The position numbers were made by a program, and so were the translations under genes. A stretch of DNA of 64,000 nt from Chlorocebus sabaeus. Taxonomy: Eukaryota > Chordata > Mammalia > Primates > Cercopithecidae. Shown here one piece after another: positions 34,040 to 46,554 of the stretch; within the stretch, counting starts at the first letter, position 1, and each line of letters opens with the position of its first letter. Under the pieces are notes generated by a model that was given only the letters and a program-made list of their open reading frames with translations, ran no database searches and was not told the origin of the DNA. The DNA is taken from NCBI RefSeq assembly GCF_047675955.1, contig NC_132910.1:108483143-108547142 (forward strand), read 5' to 3'.

Positions 34040-34700
34040 ACCTTATTTTTGCCCTGATTAATAATTTCTTCCTGTTCTTTGCTTTCTACTTCATTAAATT
34101 CTGCTCTTATTATCACCATATCAATTATTTTACATTTTTGGATGTATCTTCAGCTGATTAGCTCAATGTAATTTTACCCTTTATCCTTTTCTGCCATTTT
34201 CATCTCTATATAGTTTTCAATTTTTAATTTATCTGCATTACAAAGTTGTAATATGCTGGTAGTCGTTATTTTTGGTATTTCTAAAATATTTTAATTAAAA
34301 TATTTTGATTTAAAATGATAAAGAAGTCCTACGATTTCCTATTTGACCCATATATTACTGTATTTTTATAGTTCTGAATATATTGAAACTTTATCTTTGT
34401 TGTTGTTATTGATATAAAATGTAATTGTATTGTGATCATAATCAATCATTTCTATAATACAAATTCTTCTATACTTTAGTTCATGTAACTCTGGGAAAAG
34501 TTTTGTATACACTGAAGAAAAGTATGTTGTTTAATTGTTACATATGTTTATACCTATGTCTAGTAAATCAAGCTTATCAATTATACTTATTAATTTTTAT
34601 ATGATTTTTTAGTCTTTTATTGGTCTTTTGACTTTTTAACTATGACAGTTGTGTTAATATTTTTCAATATAAGGAAAATGTGCCAATTCATCCTTGTAGT
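34040..34700 (-). mobile_element. Antisense L1M ORF2 fragment
   Basis: T-rich, with antisense endonuclease-region order: 'ttatttttgccctgattaat', 'gatttcctatttgacccata', 'gtaattgtattgtgatcata' and 'aaagtatgttgtttaattgt'. Strongly diverged. Confidence 0.5.
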
Positions 34701-35054
34701 TATACATCTTATGGATTTATATAATTAAATGTATTTTTAGGATGCATAGAAGTTGAGAAAATTATTTTTCACCCATATATTTTTACCTTTATCTTGCCAG
34801 TTGAGCATGATCACTTTTGTATGTGCCAGGCACCATTATAAGCACTGGACTACTATTTTTGTATTTTGATAACTTATTTCCTTTTGTAGGTATAATCTGA
34901 TGTGTTCCAAAGGGGCTTCAAAATTGCTTAAAATATCTGAATATAAAATAGCAAAATAATGTAAGTTAATGCTGGGAAAGAAATAGAAAAGAAATGTAAG
35001 GATATAACATATAGCCTGTCTGAAATACTGGTCTTAAATCCTAAAAACTTATTG

Positions 35055-35300
35055 ATGATAATAATAACATCAATAGCGAACAACTTTGCAGTTTATTATG
35101 CCTACCACAATTTTAAGGGCTTAGTACATATATAAAGTGTTTTAATACTTACACCAACCTGATAAAGGAGGAGCTTTTTTCCATTTTTCAAATGAGAAAA
35201 CTGTGAAATAAAGAGAACCAATTCAAGATCTCAAAGCCATTAAGAGCTATTAAGCAAGAGTTTCCAGAATCCATATTCTTACCCACATTTAAACAATGAA
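35055..35300 (-). mobile_element. MIR SINE, antisense
   Basis: 'aagtgttttaatacttacac', 'caacctgataaaggaggagc', 'ccatttttcaaatgagaaaa' and 'agcaagagtttccagaatcc' follow antisense MIR. Confidence 0.65.
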
Positions 35301-38300
35301 TTTTAGGTATTGTGCTATTTCATATATACAGGTCATGATTTCTACACATAAATAAAAATTACCCAGAGCCAATTAGCATAAATAAACAAGACATATGAAA
35401 ATAGGCATAAGGAAATTCAAAATGGTTTTATAAACTACATGTGACCTTTACAAACCTCACTGTTCTAAATTTCAAATGTTGTACATATATGCACTAAATC
35501 TTAAGCAAACTAAAACCCGAGCACTTCACTAACAAGGTAAAATTGACATTTATACTTTTCAAGAAATAAAGAGAAAATTTGATTAATGATAGAACTAATT
35601 TTTCATTATTTTCAACTTTGTAGAAAGCCCCAAACAAGTGTTTGTCATGAATAAAATGTATGAGGATTGCTATAACTGAGAGACAGAATAAATAAGCTGA
35701 TAATAACAAGAAGCTGAGAGTTATTGATTCGCATTTAAAAAAATGTTCACAAAAATTCAGTATGCTAGTGTAGGTCTGGCCATTAACTAAGTGAATAACT
35801 TTCTCCTGGTTACATATACTACGAGGAACTCAAATTTCCTCATTTGTAACACAAGAGGACCAGATTAAATCATCATACTTTCTAGATTTCTCTTGTTTCC
35901 TCAATGACTTCCTGGCCCAAAATTCTGGAGAAAAGGTTAACTTGCATTTCTAAAAGCCTGCCAGTTATCCTGGGAACTTGGTGGGAGTTTGGGGGTAGAC
36001 CAAAAAAAGCCACATTTCCAGGTGTACCTTCATGCTTGAGTGGGCCATCTTCAAATCAAAGTAATTAGGAAGGTGAACAGTGAGATACCAGCCATTTGTT
36101 CTATTGCTTTTCTCTTTATTTATTATTTTCTTTCTCAGAATTTTAGAATACCTTCTAGGTACAGAGCTATATGAACCCCAGAGTTGGTCAATTATAAGTA
36201 TTATTATTCAGACTTCATGGAGCTGGAAATGAGGTCGTACAATAAAAGAGAATTGTAGAATTTCTCCCTGCCCTTCCCCACATTCTAATTAGCCATAATC
36301 CCTCATAGCAAGTCGCCTAATATTTCTAAATACCTAGTTACACAAGAAGAAAATGTCTTCTGGATGCAAATATTATATGAAAACCTGAATCCTGAAAATT
36401 TGACTGCTTCCAGAACATTGTAAGAGTTCCAGCTCACGGAACAACAGATGCTCCTCCGTAGAGGTGTCTTTTTTTTTTTTTTGTAAAAAATATTCTTCTT
36501 GGTAACTTGTTATTTTTGAACCAGTTTATTTTCTAGAAAATGCCTCTCTCGTTTGGCTCTTTCTTTTGTGCTTCTTAGAAGGAGAAATTCCTACATATAG
36601 GTAGGTATGCTTAGATCTGCATCAAACTTTATTCAGATTATCTCAGGCTAAACAACTTTCCTTTATCCTACTTCTCCTTAATTTTCCTTCAATTGTCTTT
36701 AATTTTGGGCTAAAAATGTTTAAGTATAGCAGGATCTAGATATATTTTTGACAAAGTGAACTGAAATCAAACCTAAAATTTCAGCTTGTAGTGATACATC
36801 AGGATCAAACATAATTTATCCCACTGAAGAAACTGACCTGACCTCAAAGATTTTGGTCCTAATTTCGAGTGACCTGGTCTGCAAAAGCTCTTGACTCTAA
36901 ATACTCACCTTGTCTCTGTTAATCTTAACTATTGCCTGGAGTTTATAGGAGACCAAACCCTGATTCTAAGCACTTTGAAATCAAAACATATGCTTTGGAT
37001 GATTTTCTGAATGTAATGCAGTAATTTAGTTTCCCTTATGTGCACATTTACTCAGGAACTTCCATCTAGTCACTGGCCCCAAGCTGTCGCATTGGCAATT
37101 AGCACTTTCCTTCAGAACCAAGAGGAAGTGTAGTTATCTTTTATTGAACATGTTTTATCTCTAGTGAGCACTTCATTAATTGGACTTTTGTTTGGAATGC
37201 GTAGGTTTAGTCTCCTTTGGATTGATCTTTTCTCTTTAATTTTTCCCATTGGTATTACTCACTGACTAATGTCTGTTTGGCTTCCTATTCTTAACGTTAC
37301 CATTATTACCTCAGTGTGGGATGTACAGACCCACAGGGCAGGCACAATACTGTTAATCTGCACTCCCTTTCTTCAAAACACCATTAGCGATCTGATCATC
37401 TCTACTTTAGTGCCTAGAGTTCATAAGAGAAGGTTACAATAAAAACTGGATCATTGAAATGAGCTTACTATGTAATCATAACTGTCCCTGAGCATTGGCT
37501 TAATATTATAAAACTTTGGAAATACATTATCCCATTGCACTTAGAGACATTACAAAGAACACTTTTTTATTGCTGTTGCTGTTATTACTATTATTGAGAT
37601 GGGAAATTTGAAAACATAAGAAGTTAAAATAATGCATGCATCTTATAAATTTTAAAACCTATCTACTGGCCAATAAACATTAATTCAAGTCAAATATGTA
37701 CCTGAGTCTCATAACAAATAAAGTATTACACAGAAAGTGCCGGTGAGTTGTATAACAGGGAACACATTTACAGCTTAGAGTCTAGTCAGAAGGGGTTCTT
37801 TCTGGGAGGGAGGGGAATATTACCTCTGATCATTACAGCAGAGAAAAACACTGATATTACCAAAGGCACTAGAGACAGAATCAGATTCTCAATTAGAAAG
37901 ATGGCTACTGTGCCACACAAACTGATAATGTGGTTCTTGGGATTAATACATCGAACAAACCCTACATTTTATGAAGAATGTAGGAAATAAAAAATATAAA
38001 AATTGATAAATTAAAAACTGGTTCTTTAATTGAATTTTGAAAAGATTAAGCTCAATTAAGAATATGAAGTCTTCACACACTAATGAGGTCATAGAAAACA
38101 TTGGTTTCTAAAAATAAGAAAAAGGTGAGCCAAGGATGAGGACAAGCAATGCTTGAGGAATCTGAGTAGATGATTCTTGACCCACTCTGGGTAGAGGAGG
38201 ATCTGAAAGTGGCATGAGAACACAATGAATTGAAGTGATAGGTCTATTTTAAAAAATAATTGTTATTATTAACTTTCTATTAGTAAACTATGTACAGTGA

Positions 38301-38579
38301 ATGCTGATTCTCAATCTGCTCAAGTATTTCTAACAAATATTTCTGTAATTTCCATTACATGCCACATTAAAAAAAAAACTGTTCTAGTTTTTACTACACC
38401 ATGGCTAGATTATGGAATGATGAATTAACTAGATTTTACTTTTCTGAGTATGCTGCAGTGAAAATTGTGTTGCAAATTGCTATCTTTATTGACAATTCAT
38501 CACAAGATATATCTTAATCTCAGGAGAACTTTCCCACTGTGTCTTGAATGCTTATTCTCATGATCTTCTGAGACACATT
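35301..38579. other. Single-copy intergenic DNA
   Basis: About 3.3 kb without a recognised repeat family or gene, the longest such run in the window. Frames are short (maximum about 80 codons). Composition is mixed, with slightly GC-richer patches near 35890-36060 and 36820-37100. Ancient decayed repeats could be present below what I can see. Confidence 0.45.
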
Positions 38580-38615
38580 CACACACACAACGCACACATG
38601 CACACACACACACAC
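38580..38615. repeat. (CA)n microsatellite
   Basis: Interrupted CA repeat ending in CCCG. Confidence 0.9.
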
Positions 38616-39053
38616 CCGACATGTACCATTCTGTCACACCCTCCCATTCTGCAGCAGAAACAAGCTTGCCAAACACATTATCTTCTTATTTTTGTATAAT
38701 CTAAAAAAAAATCCCTTTTATCTACACCATGTTCAGTAATTTAGTTACTCAACAATAATTTATATTTTTGAGGTGACTCAAGTATGACAGAAATCAATCA
38801 AGGTAGGAAGAATGTGGATTTGGCACCCAAATTAAGTTTGAGTTGATTCTTGTTTACTTGCTGTTAAAATGCTTTTTTCACTGCCATGATCCACAGCTTG
38901 CTTATTTGAATTTAAAAAAAAAAAAACTATAATATCTGGCTTATAGATGTGCTTAACATTTTGTAACACAACACAAATAAAACATTGTGTAGTGAGGTAG
39001 AAATCCAATGATGTCTTCTATAAATGCTACTCGTCAAATCCTATATCCATACA

Positions 39054-39235
39054 GGCAATATTGAACCAGGACTCTTATCTCTTGCCACCTTAATTTTAAA
39101 TGGACCATAGACCTAAATGTAATAGGTAAACCAATAAGCCTTCTAGAAAAAAAATAAAATGTAGAAAAATACTTTTATGCTATTGGATTCAGAATACCTT
39201 TTCAAAGAGGTCATAACACAAAAAAATTCTGGGCC
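39054..39235 (+). mobile_element. L1M ORF2 fragment, sense
   Basis: 'ccaggactcttatctcttgc', 'aatggaccatagacctaaat', 'taagccttctagaaaaaaaa' and 'cttttatgctattggattca' match the ORF2 region of sense L1M. It is a short isolated piece. Confidence 0.65.
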
Positions 39236-39899
39236 TAATTTTCAGCTCAAAGTGTGCTGTGACTGCAGTGGAAGAGAATACCTTTGAAACCATCCAGACA
39301 GGCCCTTTGACTTTCAGATGATAGTCCTTGGGTTGGCTGTTACTAGTCTAAACTTGGAGCTTGAGATTGCGTTCAGATTCGTGTTGATTTAGGGGTAAGT
39401 CAACCAGACTCTTTGATCTCTAAATCAGTTATTGGATACAGGCCACTCTCTGGGAAAAGGCTATGATTTTACCTAGTTTCAGAGATCAAGGTGGGGAAGA
39501 GCTCTTGTGGCACTATATTATAGTATAAAGATTTTCTCTTAATACCTTCTTTCAGCTTCATGTCAGTGCCATTCATTGGTCCTATTCTTATGAGGATTCT
39601 TGTCCCAAAGATTCAATGGTGTACTGTCGCTTTCTAGCGACAAGTCTCTCCTTTCCTGCATGGCTATGCGTTTGGTATGACAGGAAACTTCTTTCTGAAC
39701 TTGAGAATAAAAATGAAATAGAATATTAAATATCAGGGAATATCTCTAAATCACTCCACAATCAAATGCAAATATTTTAAGAGACATTTCAAATTATGAG
39801 AATGAATTTCCTTTACAATATAATAACCATCATTGTATAATCAAATACTTTTAGCTTATTGAAATTGGATATCATGAAATAAATGTTTATTTCCTCCAT
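39236..39899. other. Single-copy intergenic DNA
   Basis: No feature recognised. Confidence 0.45.
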
Positions 39900-40059
39900 T
39901 TGTTTTTCTCGTATAGAGACAGGATCTCACTCTGTTGCCCAGCCAGTGCAGCGGTGTGATCACAGCTTGTTGCAGCCTTGAAACCCTGGTCTCAAACAAT
40001 CCTCCAGTCTTGGCCTCCCAAAGTACAAGGATTACAGGCAATGGTCACTGCACCTGGCC
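39900..40059 (-). mobile_element. Monomeric Alu-like SINE (FLAM/FRAM or deleted AluJ), antisense
   Basis: About 150 bp, one monomer in length. It runs from 'gagacaggatctcactctgt' through 'cagcttgttgcagccttgaa' to 'tcactgcacctggcc'. It joins features of both Alu arms, so a free monomer or an internally deleted AluJ are both possible. Confidence 0.8.
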
Positions 40060-40143
40060 TGGCTCCATTTTTAAACTTGTCAGGAGATTATGACCAAGAA
40101 AATTTAGAATGACCTATCATTCTAAATATATAAAAGTATTATG

Positions 40144-40490
40144 GGCCGGGCGCGGTGGCTCATGCCTGTAATCCCAGCACTTTGGGAGGCTGAGGCGAGT
40201 GGATCACGAAGTTAGGAGATCGAGACCATCCTGGCTAACACGGTGAAACCCCGTCTGTAACAAAAGTACAAAAAATTAGCCTGGCGTGGTGGCGGGCGCC
40301 TGTAGTGCCAGCTACTCTGGGAGCTGAGGCAGAAGAATGGCGGGAACCCCGGAGGCGGAGCTTGCAGTGAGCCGAGATCGCGCCACTGCACTCCAGCCTG
40401 GGCGACACAGAGAGACTGTCTCAAAAACAAAACAAAACAACAACAACAACAAAAATATATATATACACGCACACATATATATATAGTATT
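40144..40490 (+). mobile_element. AluY-like with A-rich and (TA)n tail
   Basis: Starts 'ggccgggcgcggtggctcat' and has the AluY-type 'aggagatcgagaccatcctg' and 'taacacggtgaaacccc'. The tail evolved into CAAAA, CAA and then TATATA/CACA repeats. It lacks the Old World monkey changes seen in the two younger copies. Confidence 0.93.
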
Positions 40491-41183
40491 CTCATGCAAT
40501 GTATCTACTCTAAGAAATAGACACCCTCACCTACAGACACACACACATTCACACTCTTATCTTTACTTCCACTAAAACTCGTCTCAATTTTAACTGCAGT
40601 TGGTATCTCCAGCAGAAAGAAGTTATTTTAAAAAAATAAAGAAAACTTTACACCTCAGCTTTAGACAAATTGTGATAATAAAGTGGAATCACACTTTCTA
40701 CACATGAAGGGGATATGACTACCATAGATATTACAATATTTCTTATGTGGTTAATTTAATGCAGTACTGAAAAGACAGTTTGCTAAAATACTGGGTGAGA
40801 ATTCATCTCAAAGCCACAGGAGAGCCAGAGCAATAGCATGTGGATGATTTCTGGAACATTAGCACGATGTATTTTGTCAAGGAAGAAATATATCAGTATG
40901 CTATAAGTTTTGGCTCAACTAAATATTAACACTTCAAAAAGAATCAATTTCACCTATCGACAAAAAGCTTTTGACTTAATAAATGCTGAAACTTTCTAAG
41001 TGCCATTAATTGGTCAAGATATATCATTATTTTTGACTTACATACCGAAATAAATCTTTTCGGTTGTATCTTTTGGAATATAAAAAAAGGATTGTTTTTA
41101 AAAAACTACTGGTTAAAAATTAGTAATAGAATTATATTTTTATTTATGTGATTTCCCTTTTTAAACAAGTCATCCAAATACAT
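40491..41183. other. Single-copy intergenic DNA
   Basis: No feature recognised. Confidence 0.45.
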
Positions 41184-41405
41184 TTTCTTATAAGGGCATC
41201 TTATAAGTGCTCTTATAAGAAAGACAAGGTTTCTGGTCTTTTCTTATAAGGGCACTAATTCCATCATGAAGACCCCACTCTTGTGTTCCCTTCTAAATCT
41301 AATCATCTCTCGAAGGCCCCACCTCCAAATATCATCACATTGGGGGTTAGGGCTTCAATATTTTAATGTAGCAGGAAAGGGAATACAAATATTCAGTCCA
41401 TAACA
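41184..41405 (-). mobile_element. MLT1-like MaLR LTR, antisense partial
   Basis: 'cttataagggcactaattcc', 'cgaaggccccacctccaaat', 'atcatcacattgggggttag' and 'atattcagtccataaca' are the antisense 5' part of MLT1-type LTRs. The segment 'tttcttataagggca' occurs twice (near 41186 and 41247), so a short local duplication sits at its left edge. Confidence 0.75.
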
Positions 41406-41795
41406 GTAGGAGAACAGGCAAGGAATTTAACAATGTAATTCTGAAACTGGAAACAACTTTTCTGAGGGTTGATTTATTCACCATTCTATACCCTTCTGAG
41501 AGTGGTAGGGTTTTGGACACTAAACTGTTCTGGTATCATAGTCATGGTGGGCTTCACTGGTGCAACATCATCTTATATTGTCTCTGATTCATGATTGCCC
41601 ATATCTCAGTTATTAGAAAGAGGGGGCTGTGGCCAGAGCTGACAAGCTCTACAGAAAGTTCTAAAAGACTGCATCCTCCCTTTGATTTAATTTCTCTTTA
41701 TTTTACACCAGTACGGTCTTATGTTGCCACAAAAAGGTCACCTTTACATTTTATTGCATTGGAATTCCCATGTATTCTTGAAAGATTTGTGACAT

Positions 41796-41915
41796 AATTT
41801 TACAGATAACTAAATAAGGCTCTGAGAGATCAGTGACTTACTCATACTTAAAGAACTAGTTAATGTGAGAAATGAGACAATACGTATTTAGACTCTTGTT
41901 TTCCTTCGTTTTACT
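41796..41915 (-). mobile_element. MIR SINE, antisense
   Basis: 'ttttacagataactaaataa', 'gctctgagagatcagtgact' and 'gacaatacgtatttagactc' follow MIR antisense. Confidence 0.55.
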
Positions 41916-42059
41916 TTAACACTTTGCTTTTCTCTGTACATAGGAGAAATTGGAATTATGTGTATATATATGATATTAGAAATCATGAGTTACAAATAAT
42001 TTGTAGTATGTTTAAATATCCATATTAATATTATTCTACCATTTAATTTTTCTATTTCT

Positions 42060-42760
42060 TTAGGACTTTTATGTTTATTTTTTCCACATGACTTGTACTC
42101 TCCACCTTTCTAATTTCATAAGGAAGCTTTTTGATTTTATTAGTTAGATTGTATTAATTCATAAATTAATTTGGAGAGATTTGAAATGTTAATAATATTA
42201 ATACACCCTATGAAAAAAAGATGTCTATCGATACATTCAGTCTACTTTTGGGCCTTTAAGAAATGTTTCATAGTCTTTATATTGGTTTTGACCAGTTCTT
42301 GTTGAGATTATTACTAATCATTTTATATTTCTGTTGATTTTTTAAAATATTTTTTTTCTATTTTCTGATTGATTATGAAGGCTAGTGATTTTTTGCATGT
42401 CAATTTTATATTTTGTTGTTTTATTATTTCATTTGATTTTCTAAACCATAATTATCGTTTAGGGGTTTTCCTAGTGTTATCATGAATATCATGTTATCTG
42501 AAAATACTCATATAGTTTTTCTTTTTTTCTTCAAATTCTCATGTTTCCAATAGTATGTGGGTTATATTACATTTATTGTTTTTCCTTTACTATTGGGTAT
42601 GTCTTCTTTGCATTTTTCCCTGGAAATTATCTTTGTACTCATATTTTACAAAATTTTGCTGTTTGTTACATTGTTCCTTCTCAGAATATACAACACTCAG
42701 AGAGCATTCTTTCATCTGTATCTTCAACTTTGTTTTAGTCTTAGTTCTACATTTCAATAA
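42060..42760 (-). mobile_element. Antisense L1M ORF2 fragment
   Basis: 'attggttttgaccagttctt', 'gctagtgattttttgcatgt', 'aggggttttcctagtgttat' and 'tcatgttatctgaaaatact' follow antisense RT-region order. Decayed; the open frames here reflect T-rich composition. Confidence 0.55.
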
Positions 42761-44035
42761 ATATCAAATGTTCATAATTCACCCCAGTCATTTCTTGGAA
42801 GGGTGTAGCTCATTGGTTTTTTTTACACTCCTCAGAAATAATACATGTGTATCATAGCTCTTGAGTTGTTTCTAAAATGGTTTTTCAATAGCATTTGTAT
42901 TTGAACAATACCTGGACTGCAAATCAAATATTTAACTTACAGTTCCTTTCATTAAGTTTTTTGAAAACTCTATTCAGCTTTCAACTTCTTAGCATGTTGA
43001 TCGTGAGAAATATGATGCAAAACCAGCTTTATTTTTTCTTGAACCATTTTAATTAGACACTTTGTATTTTTTCTTATTGAGTTGAAGGGTTATTAAATAA
43101 AATCTTCGTGACATTTTGGAATGCATACACAACTATTATCTGGAAAAACATCAAATCTTGTTTAATGAAACTTTAAATTTATTATTTTATTTCAATGAAA
43201 ATGAATGGGTTAGACTATATGCCATTAAAATTTATAAGTATAAAATAAGTCAATTTGATTCATTCTAAATGATTTATTTGGTAATTCCATAGAGTGAGAA
43301 TATATATGCTATTTGATTCAGGACTTCATATATTGCTCAATTTAATAATGCCCATCATTGTAAATTATTAATTTAGTAGTAAGACCATGCAGATTACTCA
43401 CCTGATCAATATCTTTTTAAGTTTAATTTTATGACTCCTGTAGAGATAATTATTTTTGTTTCTATGTCTGCTTATAATACAAATACCAGGAAAAAATAGG
43501 AATTATCTGATTACACAAGATATAAAGCAAATCTAGTCATATCAATATATACAGATGCAGTTTGCTTTCATAGTTTAATAAAATGCTTTCTAGTTTTCTA
43601 AACTATTTCAGCATTCCAAAATACTAATTTTTATCTCTTTTCTGATTGGAAATAGTGCAGCAATATACATCACTATGTGTAAATCTGTGAGTATATCTCA
43701 GGGAGTTTCTGCAGTAATGATATTACAGTTACAGGGTAACCAAACAATACCCCTGAATTCTTTCATCAGCAAAGTCGAAAGTAATCCTAATCCAGGTAGC
43801 CACTCTAGTAAATGCGATCACCTCAGATACATTTATATGTATAATATACGTGTATGTCTGTGTATGTGCATGCAGTTAAATAGTTATGTCACCAAATTGT
43901 CATCTCATATTTTTTTTCATTGAGAATAAGCTATATTCATTAATTAATCAACAAAAGCCTTTGAAATTCTTAGACAATGACAGTTACTATAGTGGCTACT
44001 TGGATTAAAATTACAGTGGGTGTTTTGGGGGTGTT
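42761..44035. other. Single-copy intergenic DNA
   Basis: AT-rich, no gene or repeat recognised. A TA/TG-alternating patch lies near 43836-43872. Confidence 0.45.
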
Positions 44036-44255
44036 TTAACTTTTTTTTAAGTTCAGGAATACATGTGCAGGATGTACAGGTTTATTACATAGTTAAACGT
44101 GTCATGGGGGTTTGTTGTACCAATTACTTCATCACCCAGGTATTAAGCCAAGTATCAATCAGTTATTTTTTCTCATCCTTCCTCTCCTCTCACCCTCCTC
44201 CCTCCAATAGCCCCCATGCATGTTCTCCTCCTCTGTGTTCATGTGTTCTCTTACC
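44036..44255 (-). mobile_element. L1 3' end (L1P-type), antisense
   Basis: 'taagttcaggaatacatgtg', 'gtacaggtttattacatagt', 'caccaggtattaagcc'-like and 'ctcctctgtgttcatgtgtt' follow the antisense L1 3'UTR and ORF2 end. The 125-codon frame over it is antisense L1, not a gene. Confidence 0.8.
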
Positions 44256-44425
44256 TTATAAACGAATAAATAAATTGTTTTGCTTGGAGTCACCAACGAA
44301 TTTATTGTATATCTGTACACCAGTTCATGTTCTTCGAATATGTTTCAAGTTGATCATTCCAGCTCAGTGCACCCAGATTAACAGTAAACTTTGCTAATAT
44401 GTGGATTTATATTATTTCTTTTTTC

Positions 44426-44427
44426 AT

Positions 44428-44464
<37 letters not shown>

Positions 44465-44490
44465 TTGTACTTTAAGGTCTAGGGTACATG
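44426..44490 (-). mobile_element. Minimal L1 3' tail with (TTTA)n
   Basis: A (TTTA)n run of about ten units (44426-44465) is followed by 'attgtactttaaggtctagg' and 'gtacatg', the last ~30 bases of an antisense L1 3'UTR. It is either an extremely 5'-truncated L1 insertion with an expanded tail or a remnant of a deleted copy. Confidence 0.65.
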
Positions 44491-45378
44491 CTCTTTATAG
44501 AAAATTTTCTTGGATTCTACTGTTAAACATTAAATTCTGTTTTATTTTTACTTCCATTATATGAATGTTAGACCTTCTGTGTCTGTCTTCATTTCAATTA
44601 CTTTCTTTCTGTCTTTTTACTTATTTCTTCATTTTTTTGTCTTTTTTAATGCTTATTTATTCTGTTCCCCTTTTTTACATTACAATTGAAATCTTGTAAT
44701 TTATTCTACATTTCTGAGATTAGTCTTTTTCTGCAATTTTTCCCTAAATCCTATCAACTCTTGTTGAATTTAATTTCTTAATTCACTTCTCTTTTTATTT
44801 GCATTTCTGGTTTTAGGTTTGTATTTAAAATATCTAAATCCTCATCATAATATATTTAGTTCAGATTAGCATGTTCTGTTTCAGTATGCTTCATGTTAGT
44901 TTCCTTTGGGAGAAATTTTATTTGCTAAACTGCTATGATTCATATTTTCTTTTTTCTTCATATGGTAGCTTTCTGTGGTGTTGGTGCATTTTGTTGAAAA
45001 GTTTCTTGGTTCAAGACTGTCTTTTGTCAGTGTAATAACATGAAGCTATTTAATGGATGATGTTCACGACAGTGGTCTGGGATAAGGAGAGATTTTAGTG
45101 TACCTTTTATTTTGCAGGACGTTTACTTTTATTCTATTCTTTCCTTCTTTCCCTTCACTACACATCGCCAAGGGGCTCCAAGCTTTTATAATTAAATAAA
45201 GACAGGATCTAACCCTGCATTGGTACAACTCACCTCAGCCACCTCACCTTCATCCTGGGACTGTGACGACTAAGGGAGATTGTCTTTATTTAAAATTAAA
45301 TATTCTGTTAATCAAGAATTATTTGCATTAATTTTTTTTTAAATCATCGCATTAAGTTATTGTTTATCTTCCTTTTCT
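44491..45378. other. T-rich intergenic DNA
   Basis: No family recognised; an antisense L1M origin is possible but not demonstrable by eye. Confidence 0.4.
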
Positions 45379-45695
45379 TTTTTTCTTTTCTTTTTTTTTT
45401 TTTTTTTTTTTTGAGATGGAATTTTACTCTTGTCACCCAGGCTAGAGTGCAGTGGCACGATCTCGGCTCACTGTCACCTCCGCCTCCTGGGTGCAGGCAA
45501 TTTTCCTGCCTCAGTCTCCTAAGTAGCTGGAATTACAGGCATACGCCACCATGCCACACTAATTTTTGAGTTTTTAGTAGAGACGGGGTTTCACCATGTT
45601 GGCCAGGCTTGTCTCGAACTCCTGACCTCAGGTGATCCGCCCGCCTTGGTCTCCCAAAGTGCTGGGATTACAGGCATGAGCCACCAGCTCCAGTC
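45379..45695 (-). mobile_element. AluS-like, antisense
   Basis: Poly(T) followed by 'gagatggaattttactcttg' and full Alu antisense to 'gccaccagctccagtc'. Flanks 'ttgtttatctt' and 'tatttatctt' suggest a diverged target duplication. Confidence 0.93.
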
Positions 45696-46318
45696 TATTT
45701 ATCTTGATTACTAAGGTTCTGTGGCATACCTAAATTTCACCTCAAGGGTAGTGTCTCATTCACTTCTACCTAGTCCAAGTCCTAGCATTGTCGGAATTGA
45801 AGTATCACTCCACTTACATGTAATTTAAAGTTTATGGGTTTTCTTCTTTTTTTATTAACCCTGAAAATGTGAATCATGTATGATTTTGTTTGCATTCCTT
45901 GTTGAATTTACAAATTTTGAGAAAAAGATTTGAAAAAAACCAAATTCATATGATCACTGAAACCTCAAATTTTAATTTAAAAATTTTTTTTTTACAAATA
46001 GTCAATAATAAGGGTAGCTGTAGTAGTTTCTGCACCAAAAAGTTTGAAGTTCTTTGGATAATACACACATTTATTTATAAATTATTTCTTTACTGTAAAA
46101 AATCAGATATTTTTATTGCTATTTTGAAGATGGAATTGTATATCTCTATGTAGTTGGAACATTTTCTCTCTCAAAGCATTCCTGGGTATTTCTGGGCACT
46201 TTTAAAGTAACTATATCAACAAATGTTTGGCATCTTCCTATAATACCATATGAAAGTAAAAAGAATTCAAATAGGATTCACAAATATGAAAGCAGAATAT
46301 ATTTGTGACTTGTTCTTT
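45696..46318. other. Single-copy intergenic DNA
   Basis: No feature recognised. Confidence 0.45.
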
Positions 46319-46554
46319 AAAAGCCAAACAAACATCACACACCGGGGCCTATCATGGGGAGGGGGGAGGGGGGAGGGATGGCATTGGGAGTTATACCTGA
46401 TGTAAATGACGAGTTGATGGGTGCTGATGAGTTGATGGGTGCAGCACACCAACATGGCACAAGTATACATATGTAACAAACCTGCATGTTACGCACATGT
46501 ACCCTAGAACTTAAAGTATTTAAAAAAAAAAAAAAAAAAAAAAAAGCCAAACAA
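46319..46554 (+). mobile_element. Young, very short L1PA 3'UTR insertion with perfect TSD
   Basis: The L1 body, 46332-46541, is only the 3'UTR: 'catcacacaccggggcctat', the G-rich polypurine run, 'aacatggcacaagtatacat', 'tgtaccctagaacttaaagt', then poly(A). A perfect 13-bp duplication 'aaaagccaaacaa' flanks it (46319-46331 and 46542-46554). An internal 18-bp tandem duplication ('gagttgatgggtgct' twice, near 46410-46440) is not part of the consensus I know. Confidence 0.93.
46356..46377 (+). repeat. G-rich polypurine tract (G-quadruplex type) in L1 3'UTR
   Basis: Runs of G4, G6, G6 and G3 separated by single A, as is typical of primate L1 3'UTRs. Confidence 0.9.

Noticed and set aside
40212..40499. 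95-codon minus-strand frame
   Set aside because: Antisense AluY translation plus its simple-repeat tail.
44020..44397. 125-codon plus-strand frame
   Set aside because: It lies over the antisense L1 3' end at 44036-44255 and the flanking T-rich DNA.
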